53,202 nt of DNA, taken from positions 1-53,202 of the forward strand of contig CAMYNX010000002.1 of the NCBI GenBank assembly GCA_947259875.1, in the 5' to 3' direction. The translations under genes were made by a program, and so were the position numbers. Positions 36,963 through 48,047 of the stretch are shown in pieces. Every line of letters begins with the position of its first letter. Positions within the stretch are counted from its first letter, which is position 1. Source of the DNA: an uncultured Gammaproteobacteria bacterium. GTDB lineage: Bacteria > Pseudomonadota > Gammaproteobacteria > Arenicellales > JAANXG01. The notes under the pieces are model-generated. The model saw nothing but the letters and a program-made list of their open reading frames with translations. It made no database searches and was not told the origin of the DNA.

Positions 36963-37388
36963 ATGAACGCGAAAACACGCATGGCTATAGCATTGTCCAT
37001 GATGTTGAGCCTGTTATGGAGTTGCTCAACGGACACCCCATCGCGCAGCGTGCGCACCGAGGGGCAATACCGGTACGCCGCCCAACCCCAGGGCCATGAT
37101 GGTCCCGCGAGCGGATGTGTCGTGTGCCACAGCCTGGAAAAAGACGGACCCCTTCGTGTTGCGCCCACCCTGTGGGGAATTGTCGGCGCCGAAAAAGCTA
37201 GATTTAAATGGTATGGTTATTCGACGGCACTCGCTACGGCAGAAGGCGAGTGGAGTGAAAAAGATTTGGACGAGTACTTGACCGACCCGGATAAGTTCCT
37301 CCCCGGTACTAAAAAGACCCTGATCGGCATAGCGGACGCGGGACAACGTACCGAACTCATCGATTTTCTCAAGACCCTTCGCGACTAA
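36963..37388 (+). CDS. c-type cytochrome, probable lipoprotein
   Basis: MNAKTRMAIALSMMLSLLWSCSTD lipobox-like; CVVCH haem motif; PDKFLPGTKKTLIGIAD. Confidence 0.85.
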   Translation: MNAKTRMAIALSMMLSLLWSCSTDTPSRSVRTEGQYRYAAQPQGHDGPASGCVVCHSLEKDGPLRVAPTLWGIVGAEKARFKWYGYSTALATAEGEWSEKDLDEYLTDPDKFLPGTKKTLIGIADAGQRTELIDFLKTLRD

Positions 37389-37411
37389 CACGCAAATATC
37401 GCAGTCGGATT

Positions 37412-37435
37412 GGCCGGTTGCAATACCGGTTTTTT
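37412..37435. terminator. Intrinsic terminator after hydrogenase operon
   Basis: CCGGT-tgcaat-ACCGG + T6. Confidence 0.75.
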
Positions 37436-37470
37436 GCTGCGGCTTCCGATACCGACACTAGTTTTTCTGC

Positions 37471-39282
37471 CTAATCCAATAGCAGAGCCGGTAACCACAG
37501 GGTGAGTGCCGGCACATAGGTGATCAGCAACGCGGTCATCAGCAGAATGATCAGGTAAGGGAATGTAGAACGATATATGTGTGCCAACGGCTTCTTGAAA
37601 CGGTACGCGGAAAGAAACAGATTCACGCCCACTGGCGGCGTGAGGTATCCCAACTGCAAGTTGGCGAGGAAGATCACCCCTAGGTGCACGGGGTCCACCG
37701 CATAAGCAGCCGCCATCGGGGCGATTAGCGGAACAATGACGATAATCGCCGAATAGATATCCATGAAAGCACCGGCAACGATCAATACGATATTGACCAC
37801 CAATAAGAATAAATATGGAGACTGAATGAATTGTTGGACCCAGTCCAGAGCATGCATAGGTATCTGCGCGATAACAAGATAGTTGGTAAATCCCAGCGCG
37901 ACGCCTAGAATGATCATGAACCCACCGACCATCGTCGCGCTTTCTACCATCACTCGGATGAGATCCCGGGTGAGCCTGACCTCCCGGTGAATGACGCATG
38001 CAATGAGAACCGCATAGAGCACGGTCAATGCAGCAGCTTCCACCAGCGTCGCAAATCCTCCGAAGAGGCCGACTAGGATCACCAGCGGCAACATGATCTC
38101 CCACTTCGCTTCCCGCAATGCGACATAAAGCTCGCGCGAGCGAAACGGTGTTTGGGTTGCTCCACCCTTCCAGCCACACCACGCGCCATAGCCAGCGACC
38201 ACCAGAATGAGCAGAATTCCCGGCAGCAACCCGCCGATAAATAGCCGTTCCAAATCGAGTTCTGCATAGTACGCGTACAGGATCACCGGCAAACTGGGTG
38301 GGAGAAGAACGCCAATGGATCCAGAAACCGTCACCAGACCGATCGATTCTTGTTCTTTGTAGCGCGCCCTAACGAGCATCGGCAGTAGTACACCCCCCAT
38401 CGCCAGGATGGTGATGCCCGACGCGCCGGTAAGCGGTGTGAAGAATGCCAACACCAGCGTGGTAACGATAGCGAGACCACCCGGCATCCAACCAACCAAT
38501 GCGGAAAACAAACGCAGCAGCCGCTTGCTGGACCCACCCTCGGCCAACACATAACCGGCGACGGTGAACAGCGGGATGGCCGGTAACATCGCCTCCGTGC
38601 TCAAGCGATAGGTCTCTCCGGGAACCGCCGAAATCGGCGTGCCCTCGTGCCAGAACATCAACAACGCCGCGCCACCGATGACCGCATAGATCGGCATACC
38701 CAATGCCATACCAAGCAACAGCACCAACCCGACGCCCCACATCATCGCGGGTCCCGGTGCATCAAAAAGAAACCCAAGCGCCGCCGGTATCACCAAACCG
38801 AGGGCGGTTAGGGAGCGGCCCCGCCAATCCGCCCCTGCATGCCAAATCAAGCGGCCGACAATCAGCGCGAACCCTAGAGGCATAATCAAGGAAAACATCC
38901 AAACCGGGATCCCCCAGGAGACCATGCCTCCATATTTGTAATCGACCCCGACAAGTTGAATACTTGCCAACAAAAGACAACCGGTTATTCCGACGCCAAG
39001 GGCCGAGGTCAGCACCCGCGCACGCCGCTGCCAAGACGGTGGGAGAAACTCGCCGGTCGACAATGCGAGCAATCGGTCTGAGCGGGCCGCGAGGGCCGCA
39101 CCGAGAAAGGTAATCCAAAGCGTCAAGTGCTGTACCACTGAGATAGAACCCGGGATTCCACCACCCAAAAACTCCCGGGTGCTGAATTCGGCAAGCGGTA
39201 ACACCGACATGATCGTCAATACGACCACCGATACTATATCTTCCGAACGGCGAAGCGCCGCCGTTAGCTTAGTTATTCCCAT
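37471..39282 (-). CDS. TRAP transporter fused permease (DctQ-DctM)
   Basis: N-terminal DctQ-like 4-TM segment then DctM; GLVLLLGMALGMPIYAVIGGAALLMFW...PPVGVNLFLSAYRF. Confidence 0.93.
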   Translation of the reverse strand: MGITKLTAALRRSEDIVSVVVLTIMSVLPLAEFSTREFLGGGIPGSISVVQHLTLWITFLGAALAARSDRLLALSTGEFLPPSWQRRARVLTSALGVGITGCLLLASIQLVGVDYKYGGMVSWGIPVWMFSLIMPLGFALIVGRLIWHAGADWRGRSLTALGLVIPAALGFLFDAPGPAMMWGVGLVLLLGMALGMPIYAVIGGAALLMFWHEGTPISAVPGETYRLSTEAMLPAIPLFTVAGYVLAEGGSSKRLLRLFSALVGWMPGGLAIVTTLVLAFFTPLTGASGITILAMGGVLLPMLVRARYKEQESIGLVTVSGSIGVLLPPSLPVILYAYYAELDLERLFIGGLLPGILLILVVAGYGAWCGWKGGATQTPFRSRELYVALREAKWEIMLPLVILVGLFGGFATLVEAAALTVLYAVLIACVIHREVRLTRDLIRVMVESATMVGGFMIILGVALGFTNYLVIAQIPMHALDWVQQFIQSPYLFLLVVNIVLIVAGAFMDIYSAIIVIVPLIAPMAAAYAVDPVHLGVIFLANLQLGYLTPPVGVNLFLSAYRFKKPLAHIYRSTFPYLIILLMTALLITYVPALTLWLPALLLD

Positions 39283-39339
39283 GGAGATCGTCGGGCGTAT
39301 TGTCTTTGGTTAGCTCTACCGCCGCTTGCGCTTTGTTTC

Positions 39340-40386
39340 TTATTGACCGCTATGCTCAGCCCGGTCTGAACTCTTGAACTGCTCATGCAGGCGCATGATC
39401 TTGGCGAATAATTGCGGATGCTGCTTGGCGCACTGCAGTAGCGGGTACGCCTCGTCGACACCGGTCCGCCACAGTTCACTGGCGCGTTTGTCGAGCTTGA
39501 CGATCTGCAGTCCACGTGTCTGCATCTCGCGGATCGCATCTTCCTCTGATTTGCGGATCTGCTCACGTAGCCGTTCGCCAATACTATGCACAGCGTTAAT
39601 CAATAGCGGACGAAACTTTTCAGGGATCCGTTCCCAGGCCTCGAGATGAATCACCGTTGCCGCGTTCAAAGGGGCCCAACGCAGATCGGTCATATAGTTT
39701 GCCGTCTGATAACTTCGATCCAGCAAGGCGAATAACGGCGGCACATCGATGGCTTCGATCAGCCCGGTTCGCAATGCGGTAAGCATATCAGTCTCGTCGA
39801 GCGGAACTACGCGAAACCCAAAATACTTGAACAGCCGCTCTGATTCGGGATGACCGGCCGCAGTCCATAGTCGCAATTTCTTGAGATCATCCGGCGTTCT
39901 CACCGGTTGCTTCGCAAAGAAATACACCCAACCGGCCTCCGCCCAATTAAGAATCTTGACTTGTCTGGCCATCAGCTGCTTTTCGAGATCGCCTTGAATC
40001 GCGGATCGAACGTAGTCGAGTTCTTCATAAGACTCGAATAGCAGGGGCATATTTAGGCAGTCGATGCTACTGTCAATCTGTGGCAGGCCGGCACCAGATA
40101 TGGCCACCGCATCCAGACCGCGGCGCTGCATCTTACGCACCATCTCAGTCTCGCCACCGAGCACACCTCCGGCATAGATCCGTAACTCCACCCCGCCATC
40201 GGACTCATCGTGCCACTGTTGTCGGACGCGCAGCAGCGCATCGTGCCATGCCGATCCTTCCGGAGCGATGGTCCCCAACTTGATGATGACCTTGGCGGAT
40301 GCGGGTACCGACACCAGGCCGCAAATTAGCATTACCAGAAACAGTACCAATACACGCAGCGCCCTCAATCTTGCCGTATCCGACAT
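39340..40386 (-). CDS. TRAP transporter substrate-binding protein DctP
   Basis: Signal peptide then KVIIKLGTIAPEGSAWHDALLRVRQQW...GGVLGGETEMVRKMQRRGLDAVAISGAGL. Confidence 0.92.
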   Translation of the reverse strand: MSDTARLRALRVLVLFLVMLICGLVSVPASAKVIIKLGTIAPEGSAWHDALLRVRQQWHDESDGGVELRIYAGGVLGGETEMVRKMQRRGLDAVAISGAGLPQIDSSIDCLNMPLLFESYEELDYVRSAIQGDLEKQLMARQVKILNWAEAGWVYFFAKQPVRTPDDLKKLRLWTAAGHPESERLFKYFGFRVVPLDETDMLTALRTGLIEAIDVPPLFALLDRSYQTANYMTDLRWAPLNAATVIHLEAWERIPEKFRPLLINAVHSIGERLREQIRKSEEDAIREMQTRGLQIVKLDKRASELWRTGVDEAYPLLQCAKQHPQLFAKIMRLHEQFKSSDRAEHSGQ

Positions 40387-40402
40387 GATCGAGCTTTGAT
40401 CG

Positions 40403-41419
40403 TTACAGAAACAGTTCATCAATTCTGCCTTTGAGCCACTTCGCTCGGCGTTGCGCGAGGGCGTTGATAAGCCGATTTTGCGGTTGTTCGTCGATGTCAA
40501 CCCTTAGGGCCTTATCTAGCAACACGAGAAATTCCTCCCGATTCTGGTTCGGTATCGATGCCGCCTCGGCATAGGCGACGTATAGACTCGCGCGCCTACC
40601 CTGCGAGAGCTGCAACGCCCGCTGATAATGCCGGCGAATCACATTTTTGTCGGCGTGAATGCGGCCGGCCGCCGCCAGGGTCACTTGGAACTCGTGCAGT
40701 GTGCCTGCATCCCAGCCCTCGTCCAACTCCAGGGCACGGCCGAGCATGGCGTCGACTTCCGGCAACCGGGCCAACAATGCAGCGTCATGCCGCGATACCG
40801 AGATTGCCAAACCCAACGCCGCCGCAGACCAGTAGAGTACCGGCACCACCCGTGCCGCATCCTCCGATAACACCTCATGTACCACCTGTTGTGGGTCCTC
40901 ACTAAGCCGCACCGCGAAACCAGGATATCTCAACTCTAACGCGCGCAATGCGTAATCGAGTGCCCGAAGATATAACCTGCGTGCCCGACGACGAAGTTCC
41001 AGCGCCGCGTCGAGGTCATCGGGAGCCAATTGATCAGCCTCGAAATGAACATAAGCATAAGAATAAAGAACAAATCCACGACTGGCCGTGAGCAGCAGAC
41101 CGTCGTGTCGCGGGGATTGTGACAACAAGCTCTCGACAAGCTTCAAACTAAACGGCAAGGCATCCCCTACAAGGATGAGATCGTCATCACGCTCGTAGAC
41201 GGAATCTCCAGAAGCCAACAGATCGCCAACAGTGTTCACCGTAAAGCGCTTGATGGAACACCCGGCTGCCAGCACGATGGCAATCATCATGGCAACGAAG
41301 ACGTAGGTGCGGTGGAGGCAATGCTGGCCCCGCGCGGCGTTCGACTTTACGGTCGGGAAATCTTTGGAGGGCAAGGACTGAGCCCGATCGTGGGCCTTCG
41401 TTGTCAGTTTGGGATCCAC
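40403..41419 (-). CDS. TatT-like TRAP-associated TPR lipoprotein
   Basis: Lipobox VLAAGC; GDALPFSLKLVESLLSQSPRHDGLLLTASRGFVLYSYAYV; adjacency to dctP/dctQM. Confidence 0.85.
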   Translation of the reverse strand: MDPKLTTKAHDRAQSLPSKDFPTVKSNAARGQHCLHRTYVFVAMMIAIVLAAGCSIKRFTVNTVGDLLASGDSVYERDDDLILVGDALPFSLKLVESLLSQSPRHDGLLLTASRGFVLYSYAYVHFEADQLAPDDLDAALELRRRARRLYLRALDYALRALELRYPGFAVRLSEDPQQVVHEVLSEDAARVVPVLYWSAAALGLAISVSRHDAALLARLPEVDAMLGRALELDEGWDAGTLHEFQVTLAAAGRIHADKNVIRRHYQRALQLSQGRRASLYVAYAEAASIPNQNREEFLVLLDKALRVDIDEQPQNRLINALAQRRAKWLKGRIDELFL

Positions 41420-41739
41420 AAAATTCTTTTTTTATTGGCACGTTGCGCGCTTAGCTGAAAGATACAAGCGATAGCCGTCACCACGGCGCGCTGGTTTTCT
41501 GATAATGGTCGTTAATAGAGTATAACACCGCCCCGCGGTAAATCACTGAGAACGGGCCAATGAGCAGTCTTCCGCTACTCACCATTGGAATACATACTGA
41601 GTCAATTTTTGGCTGAGGTATTGGACTGCGTCATCGTTAACTGCCATGCCGTCGCTACCATAAGTACCTCCTGGTTGGCCTATCGAAACATAGTTGGTAA
41701 CTTGAGTGCGCACAGACACGCGAAAGAAGGAGTCCGTTC

Positions 41740-42975
41740 ATGCCGACACAACGCATAAGTTTTCCGGGTACCAGCGGAATGCTGGATGCCCGTATGGATT
41801 CGCCGGGTGGTACGCCGATCGCCTATGCGCTATTCGCACATTGTTTCACCTGCGCCAAAGAATCGGTCGCCGCCTCGCGGATTTCCAGAGCCTTGGCGGA
41901 GCGTGAGATTGCCGTACTTCGCTTTGACTTTACCGGCCTTGGGGGAAGTGAGGGCGAGTTCGAAAACACAAATTTCAGCTCTAATGTCCAGGACCTGGTA
42001 AGGGCGGCTGATTACTTGCGTGAGTCAACTAGCGCTCCGAGTGTACTCATTGGCCATAGTCTGGGAGGCGCCGCGGTATTGAGTGCTGCTGCTGATATAC
42101 CCGAAGCGAGGGCCGTGGTCACCATCGGGGCCCCGAGCGATCCTAGCCATGTTCAGCATCTGTTTGCTACCAGTATCGATGACGTGATCACCCATGGTGA
42201 ACAAGAAGTAACGTTGACGGGCCGCCGGTTTCTGATCCGCAAGCAGTTTCTGGACGATATTGCCGAGCACCAATTGTCCGACAATATACATAGATTAAAT
42301 CGTGCACTACTGATCTTGCACAGCCCCCAGGATGAAACCGTTAATATTGAGCATGCCCGCGCGATTTACGAGTCGGCTTTACATCCCAAGAGTTTTATTT
42401 CTCTCGATGGCGCGAATCACTTGCTCACGCGCAAACAAGACGCCGAATACGTCGCATCGTTAGTGAGCGCCTGGGTAGAGCGCTATCTTGCACCGGTGGA
42501 GGAAAACACATTCTCAGACCAGGAACCCAGAACAGTTTTAGTTTCTGAGGCTGGCCAGGGTGTGTTCGCGCAAAATATATCCGTTGGCCCTCATCACCTG
42601 CGCGGTGATGAACCGATCTCCTATGGCGGGGATGATACCGGGCCCTCTCCCTACGATCTGTTACTGGCATCACTCGGCGCTTGTACTGCCATGACTCTGC
42701 GCATGTATGCACGGCACAAAAAATTGCCCCTTGAACACGTGGAAGTGGAACTGTCACACCGAAAGATTCACGCCAGTGATTGCAGCGCTTGCGAAACCAA
42801 AACAGGGAGAATCGATCGGATCGATCGGCGCATACGAGTCCATGGGAACCTGGATGACGCTCAACGCAAGCGGCTCTTGGAGATCGCCGATAGATGCCCT
42901 GTACACCAAACCTTACACTCCGAAGTAATGGTGAATACCTTTGACGGGGAATTCGCAGTCGATGATACAAAATGA
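41740..42975 (+). CDS. Bifunctional alpha/beta hydrolase / OsmC-family protein
   Basis: Hydrolase [28 protein letters not shown]; OsmC domain [22 protein letters not shown]...DRCPVHQTL. Confidence 0.93.
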   Translation: MPTQRISFPGTSGMLDARMDSPGGTPIAYALFAHCFTCAKESVAASRISRALAEREIAVLRFDFTGLGGSEGEFENTNFSSNVQDLVRAADYLRESTSAPSVLIGHSLGGAAVLSAAADIPEARAVVTIGAPSDPSHVQHLFATSIDDVITHGEQEVTLTGRRFLIRKQFLDDIAEHQLSDNIHRLNRALLILHSPQDETVNIEHARAIYESALHPKSFISLDGANHLLTRKQDAEYVASLVSAWVERYLAPVEENTFSDQEPRTVLVSEAGQGVFAQNISVGPHHLRGDEPISYGGDDTGPSPYDLLLASLGACTAMTLRMYARHKKLPLEHVEVELSHRKIHASDCSACETKTGRIDRIDRRIRVHGNLDDAQRKRLLEIADRCPVHQTLHSEVMVNTFDGEFAVDDTK

Positions 42976-43168
42976 ATGCGCGATGACTGTTTGTCGTCCG
43001 GGTGATTTTTCCCGACGACTGCTTCGATAGGAATTATTGCGTGCAAGTGATGTCCTTGGGACTGACGAAACATTCTCTCCGTTTGTGCAGCCACGTTGTT
43101 TTGTCTGGTGTATCGTCTAGAGAACCGTTACATTATCGCGTCCCGCGGACGACATCACCGAAATAACA

Positions 43169-44104
43169 ATGACTGCAGATACGAATTTCAGCGGCGTATT
43201 GGTTCCAGTGCTGACTCCCTTTGGCTCAGATTTGATGCCGGATTCAGCGGCATTTATCGAGCATTGCCGTTGGTTGCTCGCTCAGGGCGCCGATGGACTG
43301 GCGATATTTGGAACCACCGGTGAAGCAAATTCATTGTCGGTCGAAGAAAAAATCGATTTGCTGGATACGTTAATAGAGGCCGGTGTGCCGGCTAACAGGC
43401 TGCTGCCCGGTACCGGCATGTGCGCGTTAACGGATTCCATTCGGCTGACGACCCACGCAACCAAGATGGGCTGCGGGGGCGTATTAATGCTTCCGCCGTT
43501 TTATTATAAAGGCGTGCCCGACGACGGGCTGTGTGCTGCGTTCTCGGAGGTTATCGAACGAGTGGGCGATCCCCGGCTGCGGGTTTACCTATACCACATA
43601 CCTCCAGTATCCCAGGTGCCTATTTCGCTCAATTTAATCGAGCGGCTCATAGCCGCGTATCCAGGCGTGGTCGTGGGGCTCAAGGATAGCTCTGGTGAGT
43701 GGAGCAATACCCTGTCCGTGTTGCAACGGTTTCCAGGCTTCATAACATTCGCCGGATCTGAAGTGTTTCTGCTCGATACCCTGCGTCATGGTGGCGCCGG
43801 CTGTATCACGGCAACAGGTAATGTGAATCCGGGCGGCATCCGCAAGGTGTACGAACAATGGGAACAATCGCATGCCGATGCGCTGCAAGCACGGATCACC
43901 GAAATCCGCAACGCGATCCAAGCCTATCCGATGATTCCGGCACTCAAGACGATCGTGAGTAATTTCTGCGATGACCCAAAATGGCTGACCGTGCGCCCCC
44001 CTTTGCGATGCTTGGATGACACCCAAAGCAAGGCATTGATGGACGAGATTAGCGCTTTGGAGTTCAGCATGGACAACAACACGGCGTGCGTCGCCGCGAG
44101 ATGA
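43169..44104 (+). CDS. Dihydrodipicolinate synthase family protein
   Basis: GVLVPVLTPFGSDLMPD...FGTTGEANSLSVEEK...VYLYHIPPVS...VVGLKDSSGEW. Confidence 0.92.
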   Translation: MTADTNFSGVLVPVLTPFGSDLMPDSAAFIEHCRWLLAQGADGLAIFGTTGEANSLSVEEKIDLLDTLIEAGVPANRLLPGTGMCALTDSIRLTTHATKMGCGGVLMLPPFYYKGVPDDGLCAAFSEVIERVGDPRLRVYLYHIPPVSQVPISLNLIERLIAAYPGVVVGLKDSSGEWSNTLSVLQRFPGFITFAGSEVFLLDTLRHGGAGCITATGNVNPGGIRKVYEQWEQSHADALQARITEIRNAIQAYPMIPALKTIVSNFCDDPKWLTVRPPLRCLDDTQSKALMDEISALEFSMDNNTACVAAR

Positions 44105-44240
44105 ATTTCTAGTAGATTGCTGGTTTTTTCATATCTGACGGTAATTATGGGAAAATATACATGTGGGCACGATAGCGACGAATTTATTTCCACGCGACAT
44201 TGATTAGATGTCCATTGATATATGGAATGGAGAATAAACA

Positions 44241-45620
44241 GTGAGCAAGAGTAAAGCGAAATCGGCAGAAATTCCGTCACAGAAAAAAACGTTTACCCTT
44301 CGCGACAACGTGTCCGGCAAGTCCTACGACCTACCCATCCTCGATGGTTCAGAGGGACCATCGGTGATCGACATTCGCAACTTTTACCAGCAGACCGGCA
44401 TGTTCATGTATGACCCGGGTTTTACATCTACAGCATCGTGTTCGTCTGCGATCACGTATATCGACGGCGAGAACGGCATATTGAGACATCGAGGTTATGC
44501 CATCGAAGATTTAGCGGAGAATAGCGATTATTTGGATGTTTGTTATTTACTCTTGCATGGCGAGTTGCCGTCGCCGGAAGAGAAAATAGAATTCGACCAC
44601 CACATCACGCATCATACAATGCTGCATGAGCAGCTGATGAACTTTTATCGTGGTTTTCGTCGGGATGCACATCCCATGGCGATTATGGTCGGTGTGGTCG
44701 GCGCGTTATCTTCTTTTTATCACGACAGTACAGACATCGCGGATCCGCAACAACGCATGGTGGCGTCACACCGATTGATCGCCAAGATGCCTACGATCGG
44801 CTCCTATGCGTATAAGTATTCGATGGGATTGCCGTTCATTTACCCGAGTAATGACCTGAATTACTCGGAAAATCTTTTAAAGATGATGTTCTCGGTCCCG
44901 GCCAACGATTTCGAAGTCAATCCTGTGCTCGCCAAGGCGCTGGACCGCATACTGATATTGCATGCTGATCACGAACAGAACGCGTCCACGTCTACGGTAC
45001 GTTTAGCGGGTTCTTCAGGGGCGAATCCGTTTGCGTGTATCGCAGCAGGGATTGCCTCCTTGTGGGGACCCGCCCACGGCGGTGCCAACGAGGCCGTCTT
45101 GAAGATGCTGGGTGAAATCGAAAGCAAAGACCGGGTCCCGGAGTTTATCAAACGCGCCAAGGATCCCAACGACAGCTACCGCCTCATGGGCTTCGGGCAT
45201 CGCGTGTATAAGAACTATGATCCGCGCGCCAAGGTGATGCGTAAAGCGTGTCACGAGGTGCTCAATGAGCTGGGCATCGAGGACCCGCGATTGGAGCTTG
45301 CCATGGAACTGGAACGCATTGCCCTGGAAGACGATTACTTTATCGAGCGTAAACTTTATCCAAATGTGGACTTCTATTCCGGGATCATCCTCAAGGCAAT
45401 GGGTTTCCCAACCAATATGTTCACAGCGATCTTCGCCATCGCCCGAACCGTAGGGTGGATTGCTCACTGGAAAGAGATGATGTCGGAAGGTCCTCCACAG
45501 ATTGGCCGGCCACGCCAGATTTATATCGGCGAGCAAGAACGCAAGTTTGCCACCGTAGACGTCAGAGAGCACAAACAGAGCCGTGGCTGGTCGTGGCTGT
45601 GGGGTAACACCAAGGAATAG
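44241..45620 (+). CDS. gltA: Citrate synthase
   Basis: [89 protein letters not shown]. Confidence 0.97.
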   Translation: MSKSKAKSAEIPSQKKTFTLRDNVSGKSYDLPILDGSEGPSVIDIRNFYQQTGMFMYDPGFTSTASCSSAITYIDGENGILRHRGYAIEDLAENSDYLDVCYLLLHGELPSPEEKIEFDHHITHHTMLHEQLMNFYRGFRRDAHPMAIMVGVVGALSSFYHDSTDIADPQQRMVASHRLIAKMPTIGSYAYKYSMGLPFIYPSNDLNYSENLLKMMFSVPANDFEVNPVLAKALDRILILHADHEQNASTSTVRLAGSSGANPFACIAAGIASLWGPAHGGANEAVLKMLGEIESKDRVPEFIKRAKDPNDSYRLMGFGHRVYKNYDPRAKVMRKACHEVLNELGIEDPRLELAMELERIALEDDYFIERKLYPNVDFYSGIILKAMGFPTNMFTAIFAIARTVGWIAHWKEMMSEGPPQIGRPRQIYIGEQERKFATVDVREHKQSRGWSWLWGNTKE

Positions 45621-45679
45621 CAACGCACGCTTGATTCAACCACTGCGAGGTGCTGAGCCGGTATGTCGCACCAGGACTC

Positions 45680-47065
45680 TCAAGAGTCCATAAAAATCTT
45701 GCCTGGATTCATCAAGTTTTTCGGGTCCAGGGATTGTTTGATTCTCGCCATAATGTCCACGGCATCACCGTGTTCGCTAAGGAGATGTTCTCGCTTACCC
45801 AAACCAATGCCGTGTTCGCCAGTACACGTGCCACCCATGCCCAGTGCGCGCTCAATCAGACGTTCGTTGAATTCGTTTGCGTGCTGAATCTCTTCCGGAT
45901 CGTTAGGATCCAGCACGATCACGACGTGGAAGTTGCCATCACCCACGTGCCCCACGATCGGTGCCACCAGGCCCGATTGATCTATATCTTTTCGGGTTTG
46001 ATTAATGCACTCGGCAAGGCGAGAGATGGGCACGCACACATCGGTAGGCCACATCTCACAACCGGGTCGTAACGCCTTACATGCGTAAGCAGCATCGTGA
46101 CGTGCCCGCCATAACGCGTTTCTATCTTGCTCGTCACGGGCCCATTGGAAATTGCTCCCACCGTGCTCGGTCGCGATGCCACCGACCGATTCAGCCTGTT
46201 CCGCAACCGCTGACTGGGTACCGTGAAATTCGAGAAACAAGGTGGGCGCAACCGGATAACTCAAACCAGAGTAACGCTTTACCGCATCCATCTGCACTTC
46301 GTCCAAAAATTCTATTCGAGCTACCGGTATACCAAGTTGTATGGTCTCAATCACAGTATCGACTGCATCGGAAAGAACGCCAAAACTGCAAACTGCCGAC
46401 GAGATAGCCTCCAGGCGACCGTACAATCGTACCGTAAGTTCGGTGATGATCCCGAGTGTTCCCTCAGATCCCACGAACAGGTTAGTCAAATCATAACCAG
46501 CCGAAGATTTGCGCGCGCGACCCCCGGTTTTAACGACACGACCGTCGGCCAACACCACGGTCAGACCCAACACATTATCTCTCATCGTGCCATACCGGAC
46601 TGCATTGGTCCCGGAGGCCCTGGTAGAGGCCATACCGCCCAACGTAGCGTCGGCGCCCGGATCCACTGGAAAAAACATCCCCTGGTCGTGGAGAAATTGA
46701 TCGAGTTGCCGGCGCGTCACTCCAGCCTGAACGGTGCAATCGAGATCCTGTGGATTCACTTGCAGCACCTCGTTCATGCGCGAAAGGTCTATGCACACAC
46801 CACCGCTGGGAGCCATCACTTGACCCTCTAGCGAGGTTCCCACTCCGTAGGGAATCATTGGCACCGCAAGGTCAGCGCAAATTCTTACCACCGCGGACAC
46901 CTCGTTTGTGGTTGCCGGGAAAACGACCATATCCGGTGGCTGGCTGGGCCGGTAACCTTCGTCATGTCCGTGTTGATCCCGAACATTGATGTTGGTCGTG
47001 ACACGGTCACCCAAAAGGGCGGTGAGGCGCCCGAGCAGGGTTACCAATTCGTTGTGAACGGCCAT
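45680..47065 (-). CDS. FAD-linked oxidase, GlcD/D-lactate dehydrogenase-like
   Basis: VPMIPYGVGTSLEGQVMAPSGGVCIDLSRMNEVLQVNPQDLDCTVQAGVTR; CTGEHGIGLGKREHLL. Confidence 0.92.
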   Translation of the reverse strand: MAVHNELVTLLGRLTALLGDRVTTNINVRDQHGHDEGYRPSQPPDMVVFPATTNEVSAVVRICADLAVPMIPYGVGTSLEGQVMAPSGGVCIDLSRMNEVLQVNPQDLDCTVQAGVTRRQLDQFLHDQGMFFPVDPGADATLGGMASTRASGTNAVRYGTMRDNVLGLTVVLADGRVVKTGGRARKSSAGYDLTNLFVGSEGTLGIITELTVRLYGRLEAISSAVCSFGVLSDAVDTVIETIQLGIPVARIEFLDEVQMDAVKRYSGLSYPVAPTLFLEFHGTQSAVAEQAESVGGIATEHGGSNFQWARDEQDRNALWRARHDAAYACKALRPGCEMWPTDVCVPISRLAECINQTRKDIDQSGLVAPIVGHVGDGNFHVVIVLDPNDPEEIQHANEFNERLIERALGMGGTCTGEHGIGLGKREHLLSEHGDAVDIMARIKQSLDPKNLMNPGKIFMDS

Positions 47066-47157
47066 GCCGGCAGCCTCACATCATAGGTTTTAAGAACAAT
47101 TAGCAGTGACGGCGTCCTGTTCTTGCAGAAACCGTATAACCCGGACGTCACCGCAAG

Positions 47158-47523
47158 TCAGAAAACAGTGCCCCAACGATCAGCATCCTCAACCACGAGA
47201 TGATTTAGTGTGGCCGAGATGTATACAACTGCGCATCGATTTTTACTGGCGGGGGGGCGCCTGCCGTGGATACCGTCCCTTTCTTTCGCCACACTTACTA
47301 CTATCTTCCGCCCTTGTATCTCCTCACCATGCTTGGAGAGCGCTTGATCCGCACCCTGTTGTGTCGAGAACGTTACGAATGCAAAACCTCGAGAGCGACC
47401 TGTGTCACGGTCGGTAATGAGTTTTACGTTTTCAATGTCGCCGTATGCCGAAAAGGTCTGCTCTATGTCCGCCTCGGATACCGAAAACGGTAGATTTCCA
47501 ACATAAAGCTTTCTTTGCTGCAT
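47158..47523 (-). CDS. RRM-domain RNA-binding protein (C-terminus atypical)
   Basis: KLYVGNLPFSVSEADIEQTFSAYGDIENVKLITDRDTGRSRGFAFVTFS (RNP1/RNP2). Confidence 0.85.
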   Translation of the reverse strand: MQQRKLYVGNLPFSVSEADIEQTFSAYGDIENVKLITDRDTGRSRGFAFVTFSTQQGADQALSKHGEEIQGRKIVVSVAKERDGIHGRRPPASKNRCAVVYISATLNHLVVEDADRWGTVF

Positions 47524-47534
47524 GACATTCAAGA

Positions 47535-48047
47535 CTATTCAACAGAAATAACCGTAATCGCAAAATGAAGCGTTTCGCCAGCCAAGGGATGATTCTGATC
47601 GATCACAATTTGATCTTCCTGCACTTCGTGAACACGGACATACCTTTCGTTGCCAGAAGGATCTCGGCCGACCAGCATAGTACCCGCCTCACGGGCATCT
47701 TCCGGTATGAGATCGATGGGAACCTTTACGAATGCGTCTGGATTTACCGCACCATAACCTTGCTCTGCAGACAAGGAAACAGCTTTCTTCTCTCCGCTTT
47801 TCAATCCGTTTAAAGCCGCTTCGAGTCCCGGTAATATCTGCCCTTGACCTTGCGTAAAATTCAGCGGTACCTGACCCACATTAGTGGATGCCACGGAACC
47901 ATCATCGAGGGTCAACACGTATTCAATAGAAACGGTTCGTCCGTCTTGAATTACGGTCTGCTCCTCAGCGTAAACAGTATGACTCAGCATCAGCAACACC
48001 GATGCAAGCCATATGGACCAAAGGCCCGATATCCGAGATGTTTTCAT
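47535..48047 (-). CDS. Exported FKBP-type (SlyD-like) peptidyl-prolyl isomerase
   Basis: Signal peptide; VSIEYVLTLDDGSVASTN...LPGLEAALNGLKSGEKKAVSLSAEQGYG...NHPLAGETLHFAITV. Confidence 0.88.
   Translation of the reverse strand: MKTSRISGLWSIWLASVLLMLSHTVYAEEQTVIQDGRTVSIEYVLTLDDGSVASTNVGQVPLNFTQGQGQILPGLEAALNGLKSGEKKAVSLSAEQGYGAVNPDAFVKVPIDLIPEDAREAGTMLVGRDPSGNERYVRVHEVQEDQIVIDQNHPLAGETLHFAITVISVE

Noticed and set aside
41740-42975. Alpha/beta hydrolase-OsmC fusion as a novel architecture
   Set aside because: This fusion is an already recognised bifunctional family.
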